Source: Anaeromyxobacter sp. (lineage in GTDB: Bacteria; Myxococcota; Myxococcia; Myxococcales; Anaeromyxobacteraceae). From it: a DNA stretch of 54,053 nt. Positions 10,218 to 19,013 of the stretch are shown here, piece by piece (position 1 is the stretch's first letter; each line of letters starts with the position of its first letter). The notes under the pieces are model-generated. The model was not told the DNA's origin. It did no database searches and saw nothing but the letters and a program-made list of their open reading frames with translations. The stretch lies in the NCBI GenBank assembly GCA_025360965.1, contig JANYBC010000248.1, positions 1 through 54,053 of the forward strand. Reading direction: 5' to 3'. The translations under genes and the position numbers were made by a program.

Positions 10218-10954
10218 GGCGTCCCCTTCTCGGTGTGGAAGAACTCCCGGGCCAGGGCCTCCCAGCCGTCGTCGCCGGCCAGCGCACGCGCCAGGCCGTC
10301 GACCGGAGCGCCCCCGTCCTGCAACACCTGGCCGACCTCGGGGCTGGCCCGCATGGCCAGGGCCTCGGCCTCACCGTCGAGGAAGTGGCGGGCCGCCTGG
10401 GCGTGGAGCAGCTGGCGCTGGTCGGCCTCGAGCCGCGGGGCCTTGACCTTGTAGAGCCAGCCGGTGCCGTAGGCATTCTGCAGCAGCCGGGGGTCCTCGG
10501 CCACGGCCCGGTTGACCGCCACCACCGTGCCATGGACCGGGGAGACCAGCGGGACGCTCCGGTGTCCGTCGCCGAGCGCGATGGCCGCCTCCCCCTGCAC
10601 CACCACGGCGCCGGCGCGTGGCAGGTCGATGCGGGTGGGCGAGACCAGCCGCTGGGCGAAGTCGTCGACGCCAACCGCGACCAGGCCATCGGCCTCGACG
10701 CGGGCCCAGGTGTGGCCCGGGTGGAGCGCCACGCCGGCCGGGACCTGGAACCAGCCCAGGCTGGGCCAGGGGGCGGCCACGGCCACGGCCGGCCAGCGCT
10801 CGGCGTCGCGGCGCCCACGGATCGCCTGCTCGGCCATCTCCCTGCGGCCGCCCTGGACGTAGCGCCACATGGGGACGAAGAGCAGCAGGTAGGTGACGGC
10901 CAGCCCGTACTCCATGAGCTTGGCGGGGTAGATGGCGAGGAAGTCGGAGGTCAT
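10214..10954 (-). CDS. membrane-anchored GcvH-like protein, second copy
   Basis: A 246-residue protein. A single N-terminal membrane helix (KLMEYGLAVTYLLLFVPMW) is followed by a GcvH-like domain from about residue 70. The domain shows HPGHTWARVEADGLVAVGVDDFAQRL, matching the GcvH pattern, then SPVHGTVVAVN and AYGTGWLYKVKAP. The lipoate lysine position holds His or Arg (GDGHRSVPLVSPVHG), so it is probably not lipoylated. Both its start and stop overlap neighbours as ATGA (10951-10954 and 10214-10217), tying its synthesis to the NrfD subunit and the cytochrome. It is distinct in length from the paralogue at 9116-9817. Its role is inferred to be in the respiratory complex. Confidence 0.8.
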   Translation of the reverse strand: MTSDFLAIYPAKLMEYGLAVTYLLLFVPMWRYVQGGRREMAEQAIRGRRDAERWPAVAVAAPWPSLGWFQVPAGVALHPGHTWARVEADGLVAVGVDDFAQRLVSPTRIDLPRAGAVVVQGEAAIALGDGHRSVPLVSPVHGTVVAVNRAVAEDPRLLQNAYGTGWLYKVKAPRLEADQRQLLHAQAARHFLDGEAEALAMRASPEVGQVLQDGGAPVDGLARALAGDDGWEALAREFFHTEKGTP

Positions 10955-12183
10955 GGCGTCTCCTCTCCGTGGCCCTGCGGGAAGGCGGGGTCTTCGCGGA
11001 CGATGGGCATGCGGTTGACGATCCAGCGGAAGGCGACGACGCCGAGGGTGACCAGCGTCAGCGAGACCCAGACCTCCATCCAGCTGGGGACGTAGCGGAT
11101 GGGGTTGGTCCAGTTGAAGGCGATGACCGAGACGTTGAGCCGGTTGAGAATGATGCCGCCCACCGCCAGCACCGCGGCGACCTTGACGGCCGCGGGCTCG
11201 CGGTTGCGGGCGCCCCAGGCGAAGAGCAGGGATGGCACCAGCACCAGGCCGACGGTCTCGACCAGGAAGAGGGCGCCCCAGCCGGTGGCGAGGTGGCCCC
11301 AGGCGTGCCCGTCGATGACCCCCTGCAGCTTGATGAAGAAGTAGGCGAAGGCCACCACCGCGCCGGCCTTGCCGAGGCCGCAGACCAGGGCATCGACGTC
11401 GACGTGCTTCCCGACCAACTGGCGGGCGAAGACCTTGTGGGAGATGGAGCTCTCGATGACCGCCATCGAGATGCCGGCCAGGATCGCCGAGATGAAGAAG
11501 AAGATGAAGATGAACGGTGAGTACCAGAGCGGGTGGAGCTTGGTGGGCGCCAGCAGGAAGAGCGACCCGAGCGCCGACTGGTGCATGGTGGAGAAGACCA
11601 CCGAGAGCACGGTCAGGGCGATGAGCGTCTTCTTGAGGACTGCGTGCAGCTTGCGCCAGCCCATCCACTCGAAGAAGGGGACCGTGAACTCCAGCAACAG
11701 CACGGTCGTGTAGCACATGACGCACCAGGCGACCTCGAAGAGCGGGGAGGCCGAGCCGTAGTTGAAGACCGCCTGGACGATGTTCCAGGGGCGGCCCAGG
11801 TCGGCCAGCAGGCCGATGACCGCCATCAGGTAGCCGAGGAAGGCGGTCAGGATCGCCGAGCGCTCGATGGCGTGGTAGTCGCGCAGGCCGAGCAGCTGCA
11901 CCGAGGCACCGATCGTGAAGCCGCCGGCGGCCAGCACGATGCCGGTCATCATGTCGAACCCGATCCAGAGGCCCCAGGGGTAGGCCTGGGAGAGGGCGGT
12001 GGTGGCGCCCAGCCCGGCGGCGAAGCGGTACGCCAGCAGCGGCAGGCCCACCACCAGGATGACCGCGGCGACGGCGTTGGCCGGGGTGAGCAGCGAGCGG
12101 AGGTACTCGCCCCAGCCCATCCCGAGCAGCACCTTCTCGCGGAGGAACGACGACGGGCCGGTCAGCGCCAGGGCATCAGCCAT
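10951..12183 (-). CDS. NrfD/HybB-type quinone-interacting membrane subunit
   Basis: About 410 residues with roughly nine or ten membrane helices, from the NrfD/polysulfide-reductase family. Family features include the early PWGLWIGFDMMTG helix, LADLGRPW, HQSALGSLFLLAPTKLHPLWYSP and the FNWTNPIRYVPSW loop. These subunits exchange electrons between menaquinone and a partner ferredoxin. The start at 12183 (MADALALTG) is chosen over an upstream ATG because AGGAGG precedes it. It overlaps the ferredoxin gene by 8 bases and the GcvH-like gene by 4. With the ferredoxin and c7 cytochrome this resembles the three-part Cbc-type menaquinol:cytochrome complexes known from Geobacter. Confidence 0.9.
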   Translation of the reverse strand: MADALALTGPSSFLREKVLLGMGWGEYLRSLLTPANAVAAVILVVGLPLLAYRFAAGLGATTALSQAYPWGLWIGFDMMTGIVLAAGGFTIGASVQLLGLRDYHAIERSAILTAFLGYLMAVIGLLADLGRPWNIVQAVFNYGSASPLFEVAWCVMCYTTVLLLEFTVPFFEWMGWRKLHAVLKKTLIALTVLSVVFSTMHQSALGSLFLLAPTKLHPLWYSPFIFIFFFISAILAGISMAVIESSISHKVFARQLVGKHVDVDALVCGLGKAGAVVAFAYFFIKLQGVIDGHAWGHLATGWGALFLVETVGLVLVPSLLFAWGARNREPAAVKVAAVLAVGGIILNRLNVSVIAFNWTNPIRYVPSWMEVWVSLTLVTLGVVAFRWIVNRMPIVREDPAFPQGHGEETP

Positions 12184-13054
12184 GGTGATCCTCCTGCTCC
12201 TCGATCTGGTCACGCCGCTTCGAGAAGGCGTAGAGCCCCATCAGCAGCGGGGGCCAGAGCGTCATGATGAAGGGGGGGGCGCCGAGGGCGCCGGCCACCA
12301 GCTCCGAGTAGGGGCGCTCCGGCATGCCGGTGGCGAGGGCCAGCTTCTCGAAGGGGACATCGGAGATGTAGAGCCAACTGGTGCCGCCGGCCTCGTGCTC
12401 GCCGTAGACACGGCGCAGGTAGGTGGAGCCCTCGGCGTAGATGCGTCGCTTGGCCTCCTCGAGCAGCGCGGTGCGCCTCCCGAAGGTGAGGGCGCCGGTG
12501 GGGCAGACCGAGGTGCAGGCCGGCTCGAGGCCCGCGGCCTGGCGCTCAGCGCAGAAGCCGCACTTGCGGACGCGCGGAGCGGCCCGCTCGTACTCGTACT
12601 TGGGGATGTCGAAGGCGCAGGCCACCATGCAGTAGCGGCAGCCCATGCACCTGCTGGCGTCGTAGACGACCGGGCCGCTGGGGAGCTTGTCCATGGCCCG
12701 CACCGGACAGGCCGAGGCGCAGGCCGGCGCCAGGCAGTGCATGCACTGCTTCTTGGCGAAGCGCGGCTCTCCGGAGGGCCCCTCGGCCTGGTTGATGACC
12801 GTGAAGACGTGCTGGCTGGTGTCGCGCTGCACCGACAGGTCGGCGGCGGCGTCGGGGGCCGGATTCATGTTGGCCTCGGCGCAGGCCCCCTCGCAGGCGC
12901 GGCAGCCGGCGCAGCGCGTGGTGTCGACGAGCACGCCGGGTTGCCCCGGATCGACCGGAGCTGAAGCGGCGGCGCGAGCCGTGGCGGCGGTGACGAGGCC
13001 GGTGCCGGCCGTGACGCCTGCCACCTTCAAGAAGCCCCTCCTGGTCAGGCGCAT
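12176..13054 (-). CDS. Tat-exported 4Fe-4S ferredoxin subunit (HybA-like)
   Basis: A 292-residue iron-sulfur protein. The N-terminus MRLTRRGFLK is a twin-arginine signal, followed by a hydrophobic stretch to about residue 32. Cysteine groups suit four [4Fe-4S] clusters: CAGCRACEGAC (from Cys48), CMHCLAPACASACP, CMGCRYCMVACAFDIP and CGFC with CTSVCP. A C-terminal hydrophobic helix (FIMTLWPPLLMGLYAF) anchors it, as in HybA. ATG 13054 is chosen because it begins the Tat signal. It relays electrons between the NrfD subunit and the periplasmic cytochrome; the direction is not visible from sequence. Confidence 0.9.
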   Translation of the reverse strand: MRLTRRGFLKVAGVTAGTGLVTAATARAAASAPVDPGQPGVLVDTTRCAGCRACEGACAEANMNPAPDAAADLSVQRDTSQHVFTVINQAEGPSGEPRFAKKQCMHCLAPACASACPVRAMDKLPSGPVVYDASRCMGCRYCMVACAFDIPKYEYERAAPRVRKCGFCAERQAAGLEPACTSVCPTGALTFGRRTALLEEAKRRIYAEGSTYLRRVYGEHEAGGTSWLYISDVPFEKLALATGMPERPYSELVAGALGAPPFIMTLWPPLLMGLYAFSKRRDQIEEQEDHHG

Positions 13055-13076
13055 GGCGTTCCCCCTGGCGTGACGG

Positions 13077-13286
13077 TCAGGCATGGCCAGCGCCTTCCAG
13101 CGTCTCGTCCCCGTCCACCGCGCCGCGCCAGCTCCCCGCCGCCGCCTCGGTGAAGGCGGGGCAGGAGGCGTAACGCTCCCCATCGCAGCTGCTGGCGGTG
13201 GTGACGCGGTCGACGGGGACCAGCTTCTTCACCGGGTAGGCCCGGCAGAAGACCATCGAGACTTCCTTGCGGTACGGACAGGTCAT
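13077..13286 (-). CDS. small Cys-rich protein leading the NrfD operon
   Basis: A 69-residue soluble protein with four cysteines in a compact pattern: CPYRKEVSMVFC, then SSCDGERYASCP. They could bind a metal or an Fe-S cluster. I do not recognise a named family. ATG 13286 is preferred over ATG 13298 for two reasons: GGAGG lies just before it, and the predicted sigma-54 transcript would begin at about 13298, leaving no leader for the earlier ATG. It is the first gene of the redox operon, 22 bases before the ferredoxin gene. A role in sensing, cluster delivery or complex assembly is possible but unproven. Confidence 0.7.
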   Translation of the reverse strand: MTCPYRKEVSMVFCRAYPVKKLVPVDRVTTASSCDGERYASCPAFTEAAAGSWRGAVDGDETLEGAGHA

Positions 13287-13309
13287 GCGCGCCTCCATGG
13301 CCTCCTCTC

Positions 13310-13324
13310 GCAAGGACGGGGCCA
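13310..13324 (-). promoter_or_regulatory. sigma-54 (-24/-12) promoter of the NrfD/cytochrome operon
   Basis: The minus strand reads TGGCCCCGTCCTTGC. GG and GC occur at the exact 12-base offset of the sigma-54 consensus TGGCACG-N4-TTGC. Transcription would start near 13298, giving a very short leader with GGAGG before ATG 13286. The gene for a sigma-54 activator lies immediately upstream on the same strand. Confidence 0.7.
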
Positions 13325-13423
13325 ATGGTCGCCCAGGCCGGCGGTGGCGGCGGCGATCCCTGTTCACGCGCGGTTACGAGCGGCCGCGGCGCGCCGCGCA
13401 GCCCGCGGCTTCCGGGGAGCGTG

Positions 13424-13475
13424 GAGGAACTCAACGCCGCTCTACACCCTGTCCGGTCAGGGTGTGGAGTTCCTC
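13424..13475. promoter_or_regulatory. nested inverted repeats, candidate activator-binding site
   Basis: Outer arms GAGGAACTC (13424-13432) and GAGTTCCTC (13467-13475) enclose perfect inner arms ACACCCTG (13444-13451) and CAGGGTGT (13458-13465). The element lies 100-150 bases upstream of the -24/-12 promoter, the usual place for enhancer sites of sigma-54 activators. It also follows the activator gene's stop by 9 bases, so a hairpin terminator is the alternative, but no T-run follows. Confidence 0.55.
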
Positions 13476-13483
13476 GACACCGA

Positions 13484-14879
<1,396 letters not shown>

Positions 14880-14893
<14 letters not shown>

Positions 14894-15428
14894 GGCGGCT
14901 CCTCCCCGGCTCGGTGAGCCGGTGACGACAGCGTGGACAGAGGTGGCGAGATTTTTCGTCGACGTCGCGCACGCCGGCGGCGCGGGTCATGACGCAGCGA
15001 GGGACCTGGCAGTGGAGCAGGCCGTAGGCGTGACCGAGCTCGTGGACCGACTCCTTGACGAGCCGCTCCATGAAGAGCCCCTCGCCGCCCGGGCCGAGAT
15101 CCTCGCGGAGCCGGGCCGCCGAGGCCACCGCCACGCGGCCCCCGAGCTGGGCCTCGCCAAAAACGTAGGTGAGGATGGGGATGAAGAGGTCCTGGTCAGT
15201 GAGGCCGAGCAGCTTGCCGCCGGGCGGCCCGACCTGGAGCAGCCAGGAGAGCATGCGGCTGGTGAGGTGCTGCCGCCGCTTCGGGTCCCAGGTGCCGCTG
15301 GGCCGCCCCGGTGGCTCGGCGCACCGCACCGCGACCCCGTAGGCCTGGGCCAGCTCCTGCTGGACCCGCTCCATCACCGCGGGCGCCATGGCGCGCTCCC
15401 CGATCCACCAGATGGTGATGGGCTCCAT
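14880..15428 (-). CDS. amzA: archaemetzincin zinc metalloprotease (M54)
   Basis: A 182-residue peptidase. The zinc site HELGHAYGLLHC (129-140) fits the family signature HEXXHXXGXXHC. The further cysteines Cys145, Cys164 and Cys167 (RHLCPRCR) match the second zinc site of archaemetzincins. Its substrates are unknown in bacteria. It has no signal peptide, so it is probably cytosolic. It lies between the kinase gene (7-base gap) and the response-regulator gene (14-base overlap), which suggests a part in the same signalling output, for example turnover of a regulator or redox protein. That role is inference. Confidence 0.92.
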
Positions 15429-15435
15429 GATCGAG

Positions 15436-17082
15436 TCACTGCCCCGCGCCCTCGTCGGCCTGGGGCGGCGCAGGGAGGTGGATGGCCACCCGGGTCCCCG
15501 GCCCCAAGGCGCTGGTCACCGTCACGGTGCCGCCGTGGCGATGGATGATGGAAAGCACCTGCGCCAGCCCCAGTCCGGCGCCGGCCGTGGCCGACAGGTC
15601 GGGGTCGAAGAACTGGGCCAGCCGCTCCGGCGCCAGCACCCCGGAGTCGGTCACCACCAGCTCCACGCCGCGACCCTCGCGGCCCGGGCCGCTCTCCACG
15701 GTGAGCTGGCCGCCCGCGGTCATGGCGCCGCAGGCCCGCAGCAGGGTGTCGAGCACCGCCTGGCGGAGCAGGCTCCGATCTCCCAGGACGGGAGGGGCCG
15801 GCTGCGCGCGGTGGGTGACCGTGACGCCCTGGAGCCGGGCCTCGCCGCCGGCCAGCTCGAGCGCCTCCTCGATGACGGCGTCGAGCCCGACCAGCTGGGC
15901 CGAGAAGACGTGCTGGGTGGAGAGGTCGCAGAGCCGGACCACCACCTCGCCGGCCCGCTCCGCCTCGCGCTCCACCAGCCGGAGGTCGTGGGCCAGCCGG
16001 CTCCGCTCGGCGTCGGCCAGCGGTCCCGTCTCCAGGGAGCGGGCGCCGTTCCGGGCGATGGTGAGGATGCCGGAGAGCGGGCTGCCGAGCCGGTGGCCCA
16101 CCGCCGCGGCGAGGCGGCCCAGCGCCGCCAGGGTCTCGCCCCGCGACAGCTGCTCGCGGGCCTCGACGAGGGCGCGGGTCCGGGTCTCGACCTGCCGTTC
16201 CAGTCCCTGGTTGAGCTCGTCGAGTTCGGTCCGCGCCGCCCGCAGGGAGCGGACCATCTCCCCGAAGCTGGCGGCGAGGAGCCCCAGCTCGCCGCCGAAG
16301 CGTGGGGCGGCCGGTTGCGCCAGGTCCCGCCGGGCGACCCGGCGGGTGGCCGCGACCAGGGCCGCCACCGGCAGGACCAGCCGCCGGCGCGTCAGCCACC
16401 AGAAGGCCAGGCCGAGGCCGCCGGCCACCAGCGCGGCCACGCCGAGGGAGCTCCAGCGGAAGGCCGCCAGCCGGGCGTCGGCCGCGGCCAGGGGGCGATC
16501 GACGGCGAGCAGGCCGAGCAGCCGCGCTGCGCTCGGATGGACGTGGCAGCCCGCTGTGGCGCAGGCCGGCTGGTTTACCACCGGGGCGACCAGTTGGAGG
16601 GTGCGCTGCCCCCCGGCCACCTCGACGCTACGCCGTCCGTCCAGCCCCGCGGCGCGCGCCGTCCCGGCGCCGTGGCAGACCACGCAGTGCGGGCCGCCCG
16701 GGTCGAGCGTGCGGCCGATCTCGGTGCCGTCCGTGGAGAATGCGACCCGTCCGGCATGGTCGAGCAGGCGGATCCGGCCGACGCCTGGCTGCCGTCCGAT
16801 GTCCTCAAGGATCCGGTAGGCGTCCTCGCGCCGGTCGAGCAGCATGGCGCGGTTGATGGCGGTGGCGGCGGTCTGCGCCACCAGATCCGACTCCTCGGCT
16901 GCCTGCTGGACCACGAACCGCTCGAAGCGCAGCTCCGCAGCGAAGAACGCGGTCACGACGACCAGGCCGGCCCCCGCGGTGAAGAGCAGCAGCTGCGAGG
17001 AGAGCCGGTCTCGCCAGCGCAACTCGTAGCCGAGGTCCTCCGGTGGCTCCGGTGCCTCGGGTGGCGCTGCGATGGTCGCCAT
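15436..17082 (-). CDS. heme-motif sensor histidine kinase with degenerate catalytic domain
   Basis: A 548-residue paralogue of the kinase at 7443-9086. TM1 (about 28-49) and TM2 (about 211-230) enclose a periplasmic domain with CVVCH (Cys133-His137) and a wider CATAGCH (Cys174, Cys179, His180), both candidate covalent heme sites. The H-box VGHRLGSPLSG keeps His330. The ATP-binding domain is worn: the N-box reads LLRQAVLDTLLRACGAM without its asparagine, although VTDSGV and a G2-like AGLGLAQVLSI remain. It may be a poor kinase, a phosphatase or a partner of the intact paralogue. ATG 17082 has a purine-rich GGGGGGAAG site before it; an in-frame upstream ATG would add 27 basic residues. Confidence 0.85.
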   Translation of the reverse strand: MATIAAPPEAPEPPEDLGYELRWRDRLSSQLLLFTAGAGLVVVTAFFAAELRFERFVVQQAAEESDLVAQTAATAINRAMLLDRREDAYRILEDIGRQPGVGRIRLLDHAGRVAFSTDGTEIGRTLDPGGPHCVVCHGAGTARAAGLDGRRSVEVAGGQRTLQLVAPVVNQPACATAGCHVHPSAARLLGLLAVDRPLAAADARLAAFRWSSLGVAALVAGGLGLAFWWLTRRRLVLPVAALVAATRRVARRDLAQPAAPRFGGELGLLAASFGEMVRSLRAARTELDELNQGLERQVETRTRALVEAREQLSRGETLAALGRLAAAVGHRLGSPLSGILTIARNGARSLETGPLADAERSRLAHDLRLVEREAERAGEVVVRLCDLSTQHVFSAQLVGLDAVIEEALELAGGEARLQGVTVTHRAQPAPPVLGDRSLLRQAVLDTLLRACGAMTAGGQLTVESGPGREGRGVELVVTDSGVLAPERLAQFFDPDLSATAGAGLGLAQVLSIIHRHGGTVTVTSALGPGTRVAIHLPAPPQADEGAGQ

Positions 17083-17188
17083 GATCTTCCCCCCCGGGAA
17101 GCGTACCAATCCGCGGAGGGCGAGCGCGGCCAGGTGGCAGCGCGCCCGGCGCCCGCTCATCATCGTTCAGTTTCTCCACACCGCGCTT

Positions 17189-17217
17189 GCGTCACGTTGG
17201 CGCACGCGGCGTGACGC
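17189..17217. promoter_or_regulatory. inverted repeat in the divergent control region
   Basis: GCGTCACG (17189-17196) and CGTGACGC (17210-17217) form a perfect 8-base dyad with a 13-base spacer. It lies between the divergent heme-motif kinase and HEAT-repeat genes, where an operator would be expected. Its function is not known. Confidence 0.35.
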
Positions 17218-17280
17218 CGCCGTGGCAATGCGACGCGGTGCTCCCCGCAAGGTGCACCGACATCCGCCCACCCAGACTCC

Positions 17281-17309
17281 TTGACGGCCAGGCGTCGGGG
17301 CGGTTCACT
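17281..17309 (+). promoter_or_regulatory. candidate sigma-70-type promoter for the HEAT-repeat/HD operon
   Basis: TTGACG (17281-17286), a 17-base spacer and TTCACT (17304-17309) stand 18 bases before the start codon at 17328, with GGGGGGAG as ribosome site. The remainder of the 245-base gap shows only the inverted repeat listed separately. Confidence 0.35.
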
Positions 17310-17327
17310 CCTTCCTCGGGGGGAGCG

Positions 17328-19013
17328 ATGACGCAGCCGACAGCGCCGCGAGGCGAGACGCCCGACGAGGGCGAACGCGTCGGCCCGCTGGCCGGCAGCG
17401 GCCCCGGTGCCGTGGCCGTGCAGTTCGTGGCCGCGCTCTCCAAGGCGGCACGCTCCTTCACGCTCTACGCCCCGACCAACGCCGTGGTGCGCCAGTTCCT
17501 CGCCGACTACCAGGCCCGCGCCGCCGAGGCGACCGCCGGCGGCGACCTGGTCCTCGACGTGCACCCCTGGGAGCTGCGGCGCGATGGCGAGGTGGTCTAC
17601 CGCGAGGAGGACCGCGAGCGGTCGCTCTCCTTCCGGCTCTTCCGCGACGGCGTGCGGCGCCTCACCTTCCGCCCCGGGGTGGCCTGGAGCGAGCTGCTCA
17701 CCTTCCTCGAGATCCTCGCGGTCCGTTATGTCGGCATCCGCCAGCAGGAGGAGGACGTGGTCACGCTGCTCCGCAAGGGCGCCTTCGACGGGATCGGCTT
17801 CGCCGCCGTCGAGGGGTTCGCGCCGGAGGAGGACAACCCGGAGCCCGAGGGGGTGCGGCGCAGCCGCGGTCAGGGGAGCCGGGCGCCGGCCGGCTACGAC
17901 GCGCCGTTCCCGCTGCTCCCCCCGCCGGGTCCCATCGCCTGGCGGGAGGTGCCGGCCGCGGCCCTGGCCTCGCTCCAGGCCACCGAGGGGCCCGAGGCGC
18001 TGGCCGCCGACGCCATCCGGCTGGCGGCGCAGCTGCTGGCCGAGGCCGGGCGCGGCCTGGTGCAGCCCCGCGAGCTCCAGCTCTTCCTCCTCGAGCTGCG
18101 AGACTACTTCGTGGCCGACGCCGCGCTCGGTCCGCTGGCCACGCTGGCGGAGCTGGTGGGGCGCACGCCACCTGGCCAGCTGCGCGACGACCTGCTGAGG
18201 ACCCTGGGCGACGAGCGGCTGCTGGAGGCCCTGCTGGCTGCGGTGCCCCCGGGCGCGACCCAGCTTCCACCAGAGGCGCTCCGGCTCATCCCGCTGGTCT
18301 CGGCCAGGGCGGCCCTCGACCTGCTGGTGGCCGAGCCGGACGAGGGGCGCCGGCACGTCCTCGCGCTCATCGCCGAGGCCCGGCTCCCGGCCGACGCGGC
18401 CGACATCATCGAGCGGCTCACCACGCTCGACGCCAGGGTGGCGCGCGACCTGGTGCAGGCCATCGGCTCCAAGGCGCCGGGCCAGGCGTCGCAGGCGGCC
18501 GCGGCGCTGCTCGACCACCCGGACGAGCACCTCCAGGTGGCGGCGCTCCAGGCGCTGGAGGGGGCCGCCAGCGACTTCCCGGTGCAGCGGCTGCTGAAGC
18601 TTCTCCACTCGCCGCGGGCGCCGGTCCGGATCGGCGTGGCCAACGTTCTGGCCCGGAGCGGCAAGGCGGCCGCCTTCCAGCCGGTCCATGAGGCGCTGGC
18701 CGGGCGCAAGGACTGCTCCACGGCCGAGGCCGACGCGTTCGGCGCCGCCATGGCCCGGCTCGATCCGGGCCGGGCCGCGCCGCTCTTCGTCGAGTGGCTC
18801 AAGCCGCGCCGCGGTCTGATGAAGGCGCTGGGGAGTTCAAAGCAGGAGGAGTTGCTCCGCTTCGCCGCCGCCTCGGGCCTGGGGGCGCACCCGTCCCCCG
18901 AGGCCCAGGCCCAGCTCGAGGCCCTCTCCAAGGCGGCGGGGGACGAGGCCTTCCGCCGCCACTGCTTCGCCGTGCTGGCCCGCCGCCGGCACCAGGGAGC
19001 CCGCCATGGATGA
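17328..19013 (+). CDS. HEAT-repeat-like helical protein
   Basis: A 561-residue cytosolic protein without signal peptide. The N-terminal third has a conserved-looking module (VQFVAALSKAARSFTLYAPTN, then FRLFRDGVRRLTFRPGV) that I do not recognise. From about residue 330 it turns into alpha-helical repeats of HEAT type (for example HLQVAALQALEGAASDFPVQRLLKLLHSP with its 30-odd-residue period). The start at 17328 has GGGGGGAGCG directly upstream. The last codons overlap the next gene by 8 bases, so the two are co-translated. It is probably a scaffold or regulator working with the HD-domain partner. Confidence 0.7.
   Translation: MTQPTAPRGETPDEGERVGPLAGSGPGAVAVQFVAALSKAARSFTLYAPTNAVVRQFLADYQARAAEATAGGDLVLDVHPWELRRDGEVVYREEDRERSLSFRLFRDGVRRLTFRPGVAWSELLTFLEILAVRYVGIRQQEEDVVTLLRKGAFDGIGFAAVEGFAPEEDNPEPEGVRRSRGQGSRAPAGYDAPFPLLPPPGPIAWREVPAAALASLQATEGPEALAADAIRLAAQLLAEAGRGLVQPRELQLFLLELRDYFVADAALGPLATLAELVGRTPPGQLRDDLLRTLGDERLLEALLAAVPPGATQLPPEALRLIPLVSARAALDLLVAEPDEGRRHVLALIAEARLPADAADIIERLTTLDARVARDLVQAIGSKAPGQASQAAAALLDHPDEHLQVAALQALEGAASDFPVQRLLKLLHSPRAPVRIGVANVLARSGKAAAFQPVHEALAGRKDCSTAEADAFGAAMARLDPGRAAPLFVEWLKPRRGLMKALGSSKQEELLRFAAASGLGAHPSPEAQAQLEALSKAAGDEAFRRHCFAVLARRRHQGARHG

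Noticed and set aside
13424-13475. Intrinsic terminator of the sigma-54 activator gene
   Set aside because: Strong dyads but no T-run on the minus-strand side; position fits an enhancer better. Not excluded, only less likely.
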